This document shows, one piece after another, positions 20,253 to 30,948 of a DNA stretch of 64,000 bases. The DNA is from Astragalus membranaceus (Eukaryota; Streptophyta; Magnoliopsida; Fabales; Fabaceae). The notes under the pieces are model-generated. The model did not search any database, was not told the DNA's origin, and saw nothing but the letters and a program-made list of their open reading frames with translations. The position numbers were made by a program, and so were the translations under genes. Each line of letters begins with the position of its first letter. The stretch's first letter is position 1. Location of the stretch: NCBI GenBank assembly GCA_039519185.1, contig CM076846.1, positions 68,868,666 to 68,932,665 on the forward strand. Direction: 5' to 3'.

Positions 20253-20735
20253 GATACTAGGTTCAGTCCACAATATAAGAATGAATCCCCTAATTTAAGG
20301 TAGTACTACTTTGATAACCATAAAACCTGTCCCATGTTTGCTTCCCTTACCCCTCACACAGTAAACACAGCTTCCACTTCCCCAAAAATATTAACTGCAC
20401 TTTCTATCACATAATGGCAACAACAGAGTCTCCGTGAGAAGCCATTAATCAGCTTTGAACGGTGAGCCATCTATTAACGGCTCCAAAACCAAGTAAGCCC
20501 CACAAACGTAAATTGTAACTCAAGTTTCAACATTTCAACCAGCGGTGTACCTCATATGAACCTTGCCAACCAACCCAACAAACAAACATGTTCATATGTA
20601 TACATTTTTCATTTTCATTATTATTATTACTAAACACTACCAAATATATTCAATCAAAAACTAACTATCACTCTTCTCACTTATCATTTTGGCTATTTAG
20701 TTACCCCAAATAGAAAAAAAAAAAGCAAGCTACTC

Positions 20736-21845
20736 ATGGAAGCTTTATGGAATTTGGAAGAGAAATTGAAGATTTCAACACTAGGTGCTATACTTCTACT
20801 TGCATGTGCAATCTTTGCACTTGTTTGCATTTGCATTGTAATTGTACTTAAAAGGAAGGCAAGGAATAATAACAATAATAAGATTGTGCACCAAGAGGGT
20901 GTTATAGATGAAGTTGAAACCACGACCACGACGACTACTACGACTACTACCACAACTGCTTTGAATACTACTACTACTACCACCTACTACTACGAACTGT
21001 GGGCTGGATTTCGGTGAAGAGGGTATTGATGGGGTCAATGCTTTGGAGTAAGGCAAGGAAATTGGAAGAGAACATTGGAGGATGGCAGAGAGAGAGGGGA
21101 TCTCCATTGCTTGGATTACAAAGGCATCATGAGTGGCCAAGCCATGACTCAACATCAGCAGTGTGGAAAAGACCAATACTGAGAGGGGAGAAATGTGAGC
21201 TACCAAGTTTTAGTGGTCTCATTCTCTATGATGAAAAAGGAAGACTTCTTCGTGATTCGGTCAACGAGACACAATGTAATGATGCTTCAAAACAGGTAAA
21301 TATGTCAATTACTATTCTCTTAATTTTCTTATTTTGGGTCACTTAAAGTCTTAATAAAGAAATCCATTATTGTGGAGAATGAGGCTACTATTAACAGTGA
21401 TGAAAATTGAAAAGAATGCAACAAGTGCATGATATTCAGTGGAGTCAATTGTGAGAATCAGTTTTAGAACTTTTTAGTCAAAGTGGAGATCAATATATAA
21501 AATCAAACTTTGATTAAAAAACTGCTAAAATTACTTTTTTGTAGCTGCATGTTACATCTGATGAACTTGGCCTAGATTCAGATACTGTCAAATTGAAGTA
21601 CAATGCAATGCTCAAAAGAATGCATAAATACACAACAAGTTTGAAGTTTACCTATAATTTTTAACTTCTTAGCACTCTGTAACATGCAACATTAACTTCT
21701 CCAAGATGTTGAATCAAAGCAATGTTACAACCTTTAATATCAGAAAACCTTTTTGCTGCATTTGTTATTTCTAACTTGGATTTTATTTGTACAGGAAGAA
21801 AGAGATGTTACAGTGATAACTACTCTAAGAGATTTACTGCATTGA
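20736..21845 (+). CDS. Small plant single-pass membrane protein, frameshifted
   Basis: Exon 1 is 20736-21295 and exon 2 is 21795-21845 (AG/GT borders, phase 0, stop TGA 21843). The N-terminus has MEALWNLEEKLKISTLGA, one strongly hydrophobic helix at about residues 17-40 (ILLLACAIFALVCICIVIVL), then basic RKAR. The conserved C-terminal part reads RVLMGSMLWSKARKLEE, AVWKRPILRGEKCELP, FSGLILYDEKGRLL and, in exon 2, TVITTLRDLL. I recognise a plant-specific uncharacterised membrane-protein family. Between the halves is an ACN trinucleotide array (20920-20990, poly-Thr) across which the frame shifts by one base (no GT..AG intron there), so either the allele is broken or the array was misread. Convergent with the SWEET gene. 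Confidence 0.7.
20918..20992. repeat. ACN trinucleotide array in coding exon
   Basis: Runs of ACC/ACG/ACT in frame encode a poly-threonine stretch between the membrane anchor and the conserved C-terminal part. The reading frame of the gene changes across it. Confidence 0.85.
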
Positions 21846-22435
21846 TTAGCTTTTTTCTTGTATCAGACAGACAATTAAGTTTCACTATAATGACATGATG
21901 TGATGTAATTTAAACATGGAATTATCATGTCACAAAATTGCAGTTTTTCCCTTGCATTTTCCTTGATAATGGTATTTGTTTCCATACTCTCATTATGACA
22001 CTCTTCTTTCACTTTCTTTATTATTTCTAATTGACTCATTTCTAAATACAGCTTAGAAGAAATTGAATACAGAAAATAAGAATTTTAAGGCTCCGTTTGG
22101 GAGTTTAGAGGACAGTGAACGGGACGAGTTAGAGGTTTACTATTCAGGCTTTAGTTTACATCATCCTCTCATTCATTGCAAAGACTTCTTCATCCATTCA
22201 TTTCATGAAAACTTCCATTCTTACAAAGTGAATATAGAAAGTTGACAAAAGAAAAAGGCAAAAAATGATTGATCAAAACCATATACTAGCTTATTCAACT
22301 CATGGAAAGTATTTCATACATGGTGAATTGTCTGTGACTTATTGCAAAGAATCACCTCAAACTGAAAGTCAAAAACAATTAATTTGACTCACAAATTGTG
22401 TATTTGCCTTTACCTACCTTGATCATGTATGTATA
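21846..22435. other. Intergenic region between convergent genes
   Basis: Holds the 3' flanks of the membrane-protein gene and the SWEET gene. A GC-richer patch at 22090-22135 (GGCTCCGTTTGGGAGTTTAG) could be a short transposon relic, but no partner end was found. Confidence 0.5.
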
Positions 22436-23895
22436 TTAATATGACACTATCAAGGGTTCTCTAGAGTTTGCACTAGATGAACTGTTATAGTAAAAGTACA
22501 ATACCAATTGTATTATTCCCAAAACAGTGCCTATTCCATTTGGTACCTACAAAATCAAACACAAATGTAGATATAGAAATATAACAATTGTCTGAAAATA
22601 AAATGAATATTTCAAGAATAAATTGAGAAATAAGCTGAAAGTAGTCTTACATAAATGAAGGCATCAACACTAAACACTCCATAAAGAAAGAATGAGGTGC
22701 TCATTAGGAAGGTTGAAAGCGAAAGATAGAACGGCATAAACTCAACGCTCTTCGTCCGAATCACCAATCTCTGCATAATTATATAGATAAACAAAATCAC
22801 CAAGCGAGAATCGATATTTTTTCTTTTTCTAAACAAAATGACATGCAAAAACATCACTGTGGAGCAACAAATTCCAACTATGTTGTCATTCCAAGCACTA
22901 CCAATCATCTGCAGCCAATGAAGCACTGACACTAATACGCAGACACTGATTTTTATTTGAAAATAGAAGTAATTGAAGTGTCAGTGTTGGTGTCGAACAC
23001 CATACATGTCTTTAACCTGAGCTATCGGTGCTATAGAAAGCGCAACACAAGCTAATAGATGTACAAACTAGGAAAACTAATATTAGATGGATATCCTAGA
23101 AATGAAAAACTTACAATTATAAACAATGGAGAAGCAAACATTGAAATGAGAGAAGCACAACTTATGAATCCCACAAACATCCTTCGAACTGAACTATCAT
23201 CTATTTGCAAGCTTCCAACTATTATGATCACAAATATACCCAAAACTGCCAGCAGTAATCCAAACATTCTCACCTATCAAATTACAGTTTTAGACAACTT
23301 AGTAACAAATAATTAACAAACCAATTAATGTTATAAGTTTCCATATCAATAGAATCAGTAACAACCTTTCTTGCTTTCTCAGCATAGATTAAGAATAGGA
23401 GAATGTAGACAAGTTGAAAAGCAGCTCCAATTGAATTAACAGTAGCAAGCAAGAGATTATCATGTGTTATGAGAGGTGTTCCATACCACAAGCAGATCAA
23501 ACAGTTCAATAGAGAATAAATATATGGTAACCCTGAGAACATTTCTGTTGACCCATTTCTCATAATTCTCCTAAATGTTGGTCTATAATTCACAAAAAAC
23601 AGAACAACAAAAATAGTTAGGAATAGGATAATTAATAAACAAAAACAACAAATTCTTCTAACCTAAATAAATGAATAAACTTACATTGGGGATACAAATA
23701 ACCCAATAGCAAAGATATTCCCTACAAATAAAAAAGCATATATTATGATATTTCATTTCCCTAGCTTATGGTATTTGTGAAAAATTCAAAAATTAATAAA
23801 AATCTGAGAACTAAGAGAATGAAATAAGAAGTACCAGCAACTCCAGCTGCATCTCTACCAACATGAGAGATGGAATGAGAAGTAAACAGAGACAT
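22436..23895 (-). CDS. SWEET2: SWEET sugar transporter (SWEET2-like)
   Basis: Six exons with consensus borders: 23835-23895, 23685-23721, 23366-23582, 23115-23273, 22651-22770, 22436-22546 (705 nt, 234 aa, stop TAA). The protein has the two MtN3/saliva triple-helix bundles plus linker of the family, about 7 membrane helices. Key stretches are PTFRRIMRNGSTEMFSGLPY, LNCLICLWYGTPLI, VNSIGAAFQLVYI, FASPLFIIRLVIRTKSVEFM, FYLSLSTFLMSTSFFLYG and PNGIGTVLGIIQLVLYFYY. SWEETs are bidirectional uniporters of glucose, fructose or sucrose; clade I SWEET2 of Arabidopsis is a vacuolar-membrane glucose transporter. Length and exon pattern are normal and no break is seen. The start is the ATG giving MSLFTSHSISHVGRDAAGVAG. 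The paralogue number is inferred from similarity. Confidence 0.93.
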
Positions 23896-24595
23896 CAAAA
23901 AACTTCAAAAATAAACAATGCAATTTGAGATTTGGGTGGTTTCTGTGTTATTTTCTTTGTCTTTCTCTGTTCTTTTTGTAAGACTGAGACAAAGAAAACG
24001 TGTATTCCAAATTGGCAAATTATAACTGTGAAGGACAAAGAAAGAGGATACGATTTGTTTCCTATTTGAGTGGGACTTGCCTTAATCAAAATTGAGTAGG
24101 AAAAGATTTATATCCAAATGCAATCTTTCTGTTCTTAGTCTAAATATAAATTATAATGAAATTTTAGAGTTTATTTTTCTTTTTTGGTACAAAGAAATCT
24201 TGGAGTTTAACATTTGTTGTTTTGAGAAGAAAAATTGAGCTTAATATTATGATATTTTATATTAATTTATTATTTAGAAAATATTTAAATATTCTCGATA
24301 TAATAATAGTTGACAGATATGTAGTCAAATGTTCTCTAGATTCAAATATTGAGAGAAAGATAAGAAGTAATTTATTTAGAAATTATTTAAGATTAAGGAT
24401 TTTTTCAGTACAAAAAGTTCAAAGATTTCTTAGTTAATATTTAGAGTTTAATTACTTTAACAAAAGCCGTATGTGTAGACATTTTATAGAAATTATTTAA
24501 CTAAAAAAATGTTTATTCTGTGATAGAATCATTGAATCGTAATCCGATATTTTCACTAATATAGTGATTTCTTTGCCTACTTAGATGAAATGACA
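23896..24595. other. SWEET upstream region
   Basis: AT-rich sequence upstream of the SWEET start codon. CT-rich and GA-rich patches at 23930-23990 (TTTCTTTGTCTTTCTCTG) may be 5' UTR or core promoter (gene is on minus). No other gene or repeat is evident. Confidence 0.4.
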
Positions 24596-24700
24596 AATAA
24601 CCACCACACACACTACCACTGCTCACACTCGGGTTCGAACCCGAGAGCCTACGTCCTCATATTGCCGAAATTGCCAAGGCAACCAACAAACCAACAATGA
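24596..24700 (-). mobile_element. SINE-like tRNA-derived fragment
   Basis: On the minus strand it has a B-box-like GGGTTCGAACCC (24630-24641) about 40 bp after an A-box-like region, but it cannot be folded into a full tRNA. No tail or TSD was found, so only a fragment call is made. Confidence 0.35.
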
Positions 24701-24775
24701 GGGACTCCACCAATATAGTGATTGATCTAGTTTCATTTTTTTGGTACATGATTGATCTAATTTCTTATACATTAA

Positions 24776-25576
<801 letters not shown>

Positions 25577-25585
25577 ATACATTAA

Positions 25586-26580
25586 TTATGAATTTGTGAT
25601 TATATTTTAAATATTTTTATTTAGCGGTTGGAATAAATTGTATTTTTTTTGTTAAACGAAGGAATACTCCATGACGATTGTGGAGATTATTCTTTCAAAG
25701 TATCTAAGATTTATTTAAGGGACCGACCTATTCGAACAAATATTTTTCCATAGCGCAACTTTTTAGCTAACGTTCAAATTTCCATTTTCTTGGATATGAA
25801 ATTTTTTTAGTGTTAGGAAGCAATGACAAAGTCCAACATGGGAAATACCTCTGAGTTCTTACGAATGAACTTATATTTTTTTGGTCATAAAATGAAATCA
25901 AATTTAACCAACTCTAAAAATACTAATGAGGAATCCAGCTTACGACATTTCAGATAGGATATATGTTAGAACAACATCTTGAATAAACCAACCCTCGTGA
26001 GGTCGATGAATATCCATTTTAAAGAAAGTGATTATCTGACAAAGATACTTAGAATTATTTACTTATATTTAAGGCAAGAAGAAAGTACAAATACTCTATT
26101 AAATTTGTAGAAGAGGCTTGAGATTATCATTAGTTATAGACTTTACTTGCTTTCATCTAAATAAATAAATAAACTGAGGATTAATGAAAAAACTATTTTT
26201 CAGAGAAATGTTTTTGCAGCGTAGCGTTCATGTCTGTCAAAACGTGTCGTTTTAGGTATGTGGAATCTTCCATCGATTTCATTATCATTATATTATTATA
26301 CAATGCTGAGCTGTAGGGATGAGGACAACATGGGACCCATCCCAATATTGAGATTTTACTTCTTCACTTGTCCTTATACTCATAACGGGTCACAACTGTG
26401 TACTCTGTGTGTAGTGTGTACCCCTTACCCAATTCTACTTTTCTTCGTTCTTTTATAAAACAAAATATACGTAATAGAAAGTACCAGATTTTCATAAAAG
26501 GAAGGAGAGAAGTGATCTTGAACTTCGCGCTTTTTCTTCCCCCTTTCATTTCTTCTTGGGTTCTTTCTTTTATAAGATTT
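25586..26580. other. Unassigned AT-rich spacer
   Basis: No coding similarity, TIR pair or LTR pair recognised in this kilobase. Short ORFs are random. Confidence 0.5.
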
Positions 26581-26581
26581 A

Positions 26582-26640
26582 CTAGTATTTTACCCGTGCG
26601 TCGGTGTATTGTCATGAAGTCATAATAGTAATTTAGAAAA
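26582..26640 (-). mobile_element. Putative Helitron 3' end
   Basis: Read on minus, the sequence has an imperfect hairpin (ACCGACGCACGGGT), then AAAATACTAG followed by T. It resembles the better Helitron 3' ends at 46863 and 51555, both with an ACCCGTGCG hairpin stem and terminal CTAG followed by T. The element would extend to the right; no 5' end was found. Confidence 0.45.
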
Positions 26641-27569
26641 TAATCATAAGTTGTGAACAATGTCTAAAATGTATGATTTGAAATTCAAAGTGGAAAGAAA
26701 TAGGTATTATGTCATATATAAGATACAAATGAAAATTATATTGAGTCAAAGAAAATAAAGGAGATTGACAATCAGAATTACATTGATCAATAATAATGTA
26801 TTTAGACATTAGAGGTAAATAATAAATTTTAGATGGAGTAAAAGTGAAGAAAAAAGAAAATATGATTTTTTAAAATATGCATCCACGTTGGCGATCTCTG
26901 TTGGCGCTCGCCCTGCCTCTCTTGTTCCCACTCATGTTTCCGTTGTCGATTCCATTGCCAGTCTCGCATTGCCGCTCTCGTTGTGTTGCAAATTTTGTCT
27001 TTTACATAAATCATAAATTTTTGAAATACAAACAAACTAAAAAAGTGAAGAACTTACAAAATGTGGATTAGAAAAAAAAATGGTTCAGTAAGTGATGGAA
27101 TGCCACATCCAATGATGAATGATGAATTCCATTGTTGGACCGTCAAAAGCACATTCAAGCTCTTCATAAGATCCATGGAGAAGAACTAGGAGGAGAAACT
27201 TGCTCTAAACTCACAATATCATAAAATGATGAAAGGTCTCTTACATGCAGCACCACCAGCAATCCTTTTATAGATGGGGTTTCACCATGGAAACACAAGC
27301 AAAATAAGGCTCACATACAAGTCCATAACATGCCCCAAAAAAGTTTAACACATGCCTACACTTTTAAATCCAAGTTACAAAATTAAAGTATAATCTGTTA
27401 CAATTAAAAAGAATCTAAACAATCAAAACTATGATAAGATTTAAAAGACAATGAGCAATCTTAGAACTCTTGCTATCATCAGGCAACTAAACCATTTGGT
27501 TCACTAATTGCTCATTAATCTTCGTTGCTCTCCCTCTTGTTATTAGTCTTAGTGTCAATTCTTGAATCT
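26641..27569. other. Unassigned sequence, possibly LTR-derived
   Basis: Between the Helitron end and the Ty3 integrase remnant. A reversed TATAAAAGG (27266-27274) and a G-poor leader would fit an LTR in minus orientation, but no partner LTR was found. A C homopolymer with one interruption lies at 27583-27606. Confidence 0.35.
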
Positions 27570-29150
27570 TCATGTTCTTATTACCCCCCCCCCCCCGTCC
27601 CCCCCCTGAAGAGAATTCGACCCCAAATTCGAATCTTCATGAGAGTGATCTACAAGGTCTCCATGTTCATCTACATCAAAGGGGAAAAGATCACTAACAT
27701 TGAATGTTGCACTTACATTGTACTCATCCGGCAAGTCTATACTGTATGCATTCACTACAAGAATAATGGGATTGTCCGGCCAGGACTTTCCGGCGGATTT
27801 TAGGAATTTCCGGCGGATTTTATTGTATGCATTCACTACAAGAATAATGGGATTGTCCGGCCAGGACTTTCCGGCGGATTTTAGGATTTACCGGCGGATT
27901 TTATTCGCCGCAAACTTTTCCGGCGGATTTTTTAAAAAAAAAAATTAATTTTTTTTTTTAAAAAATAAAAATAAAAAAATCCGCCGCAAATTTCAAAAAT
28001 CCGCTGCAAAAGCCAAAAAAAAAATTTTTTTTTTTTAAAAAATCCGCCGCAAATGCCAAAAAATACGCCGCAAAAGCAAAAAAAAATTTCAAAAAATCCG
28101 CCGGAAAATTCGGAGGGAAAAAATTCGCCTATAAATAAAAATTTCTCCTACACTTCTCTCATTTCACTCTTTATTTCATTCTCATTCTCTTCTATATTTC
28201 TCTACATATCTCTCTTCTATATTTCTTATACTCTCATCTCCATAAATTTCTCTACATATCTCTCTTCTATATTTCTCCTTTATTCTTCATTCTTTTTCAT
28301 TCACTCCTTAATTCTTATTTCTTCTTACTTCTTTATTCACATTCTCTCCTATATCATTCTCTTCTAATATTCTCTTTCATTCTTATTCCTTCCTACTTCT
28401 ACATTCTCATTCATTTATTTATTTTCATTCTCTTCTATATCATTTTTTCTCATATTCTACTTCATTTTCATTTTTTCTTACTTTTTATTAAAATACAAAT
28501 TAAACATTAAAATTCGATAAAATTGAAAAAAAATTCAAAAATTCAACTTTTTTACCGCCGGATTTTTTAATTTTTTCTTTTTGGATATTGCGGCGGATTT
28601 TAGGCGGTTTTTAAAAATTTTTTTTGGCTTTTGCGGCGGATTTTTGGCGTTTGCGGCGGATTTTTTAAAAAAAAAATTTTTAATAAAATTTTTTTTTTTT
28701 AAAATCCGCCGCAAATGCCTTTAAAATCCGCCGGAAAATTCCAAAAAAAAAAAAATCCGCCGAAAAGCGTTTGCTGCGAGCTGGCTACCGGCGGCAAAAA
28801 TCCGCCGCAAAGTCCAATTTTGCGGCGGAAATATGGCTTTTCCGGCGGATTTTGCCCGCCGGAAAATCCTGTTTTTCTTGTAGTGATTGTCAATGTAGCA
28901 TGCCAAGACTAGAAAATGACCATCACCCCTAGGTTGGAGTTTGGATTTTCTTTGGGAGGAGTATATTTCCTTACGAAGGTGGAATCAAATCCAATCACCG
29001 GGTTCAAAAACCACTCTTCTTTTTCCTTTGTTGGCACTCATTGCATAGTGATCAACCCTTTTCTCTATATTTTTCTTGACCGTAGTATGTAGCTATTGCA
29101 CATATTGTGTCTTGGTTTCGGCATCCATATGTAACACTTCATCACTTATG
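27570..29150 (-). pseudogene. Ty3 integrase C-terminal remnant, split by CACTA
   Basis: Minus-strand coding trace: ANKGKRRVVFEPGDWIWFHL and SKLQPRGDGHFLVL (28900-29060) join across the CACTA insertion to NAYSIDLPDEYNVSATFNV and SDLFPFDVDEHGDL (27640-27750). This is the C-terminal part of a Ty3 integrase followed by the pol end. The insertion broke the codons at an ATT duplication. The pol upstream of it is missing. Confidence 0.65.
27753..28885. mobile_element. Non-autonomous CACTA element (1.1 kb)
   Basis: Ends CACTACAAGAATAATGG and (reversed) CACTACAAGAAAAACAGG are flanked by the 3-bp TSD ATT (27750-27752, 28886-28888). Many copies of TCCGGCGGATTTT and its complement AAAATCCGCCG fill the 0.1-0.3 kb next to both ends, as expected for transposase-binding subterminal repeats. 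The centre is pyrimidine-rich and non-coding. The left end, together with about 10 bp of flank, is tandemly duplicated with an 81-bp period (CACTA at 27753 and 27834). Confidence 0.93.
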
Positions 29151-29700
29151 ACGGGTTCCTCGATAGGTTGGGGAACCGTGGCGGTCAGAATTTCTTCTGT
29201 AAATGGTTGGAAAACTCTTGGGAGGAATCCTTGCTCCTCTAGGGGCCTGGGACCTATTTCATAAAGTTTTTATTTGCTCTTGAAGCCTACGTTCTCGAGC
29301 CTCTAAATCCTATGTGTGGAGGAGTTATTCCTGGTCTTATGTTGGTGTTCCTCATTTTGCTGCACCAACATCAAGATAGAGTCTCGCATTCGCTGCATTT
29401 CTTTGCCTGGTCCTTTAACTTCGCTGCTGGGAGTCTAGTTCGAACTTCGCGTTTCCACCTTGGCTCGAGTGGAAGCACCCAACTCTTTGTTTGTTAGGCC
29501 GTCGGGAAAGGAATTTTTACCAGCAGCCTCTAGGTTGGTGCCAATGTTCTGATCCATGTTCTGATATATAAAAATGGGTGGTACTACCCTTATAGATATA
29601 GTCTTACTAAGGAAGACCTCCCAAGTACATTGAACCAAAAATCTCTAACACAATAGTAGCATGCACTATTTATACTATAAAGGAGTCCTATGGTACTCTA
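29151..29700 (-). pseudogene. Ty3 gag start and leader remnant
   Basis: The minus-strand frame from the ATG at 29555-29557 reads MDQNIGTNLEAAGKNSFPDG and LTNKELGASTRAKVETRSSN, then coiled-coil-like gag sequence in broken frames. It is directly followed by the integrase C-terminus, so most of gag and pol was deleted. To its right, reversed TATA-like sequence (29669-29682) suggests part of the 5' LTR. Confidence 0.4.
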
Positions 29701-30110
29701 TACTCCAGGTATCGCTGTCTTATGCTTGCCACCGAGGTAGTGTATGACCATTACTTCAGTATGAGCCAATGGTTGGTTGCCACATCCTCATTGTTTGTCT
29801 TAGGAGAACGAGCCATGGTCTGTACGATGGCACATGCGATACGAGCCTCCTTTAGTACTATTTGTGTCTCCTCAAGGTGTCGATTGCGCTCCTCTATCAC
29901 TTGTCCTTGGTCTGCTAGGGCCTTCCTCGACTAGTCGGGGTCCTCTTCGGTTTTTGGAGCCTAGAACGGCATTTTCAGACATCCTCGGTACACTCACCCT
30001 TCAACTTTTATCAATTTATTACCTCAAAATAAACACTTGATTAAAATAAAACGACTATAGTCAAGAGTTATTATAAATTAAGATAGTTGAGAGAGTGTTA
30101 CACAACCCAC
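29701..30110 (-). pseudogene. Second Ty3 gag N-terminal remnant
   Basis: Minus-strand start MSENAVLGSKNRRGPRLVEE at about 29975, then PSRPRTSDRGAQSTP, a stop, and GDTNSTKGGSYRMCHRTD. A basic gag N-terminus like this is usual in plant Ty3 elements. No further domains; the lineage is unclear. Confidence 0.35.
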
Positions 30111-30439
30111 CGCTCTTCTCTCAATACACTCTAAAGCACTAATTCTAACTTTGGGCATCATTTTTTCTTTCGCAAGTACACTCCTGTCGGATCGTTTGAG
30201 AAGCATTCACCTAAAGAGCATCTATATTCTCAACAGACCAAGAGATATTCATCCAGCAAAATATCAAAGCAAGGAAGATGTTTTCATTGCACCTTATGAA
30301 CTTCTGTTTTCAGTTTTACGATAAAATGGTAGCAGTCGAGTCACTGTACTCAACTTCAAGTCAACAAAATCTGTTTTTTCTTTTAACATCAAAATAGTAA
30401 AAAAAATAGGAAAACTCAGAACTTTTAAGATGAGCAAGT

Positions 30440-30620
30440 GGCTCATTTCAACCACAAAGTTTGGTGCGAGTAGTTAACAGACTATTTAAAAGGGACAAAT
30501 TTGGCTAGTATCCGAGTTCGATCCCTAACAATGGAACAACTTGGGGTAGACTTTACTTATCCTCGGTCAAACTTTGGATTAGTCAGGGATCAGTCAGGGA
30601 TCAGTCTCTAGAAGAAAAAA
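30440..30620 (+). mobile_element. SINE-like sequence
   Basis: A-box-like AAGTGGCTCATTTCAACC region, B box GAGTTCGATCCCTAAC (30512-30527) and an A-rich tail GAAGAAAAAAAATAAC. A 12-bp piece (AGTCAGGGATC plus A) is duplicated near the 3' end. No convincing TSD. Confidence 0.4.
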
Positions 30621-30948
30621 AATAACTAGCCCATTTTGTTTACTAACTCCCAATGCGTGTTAAGCCAAACATGTAAGTAAAGAAACAAATAAGATAGAAT
30701 AAAATGATGAGGGGTCTTTTGGCATCCTAAGAATGCAATAAACATCCATCTGCACTATATACAATTTCCAGAACTACGTGCAGCCATTGTTCATGAAAAT
30801 AAGATAGTTAATATAAAAAGAGTTCAACAATGTAATATAAAACATAAACCTACTATTAGCTGTATCGATTAGATATGTTAAGCCTTTATCAAGTCTCAAA
30901 ATTGGGTTTATCAAGAAAATGTATCAGCCACAGCAACTAATCCGACGG

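Noticed and set aside
24630..24641. tRNA gene on minus
   Set aside because: The B-box-like palindrome GGGTTCGAACCC is present but no acceptor stem or anticodon arm can be folded; a SINE relic fits better.
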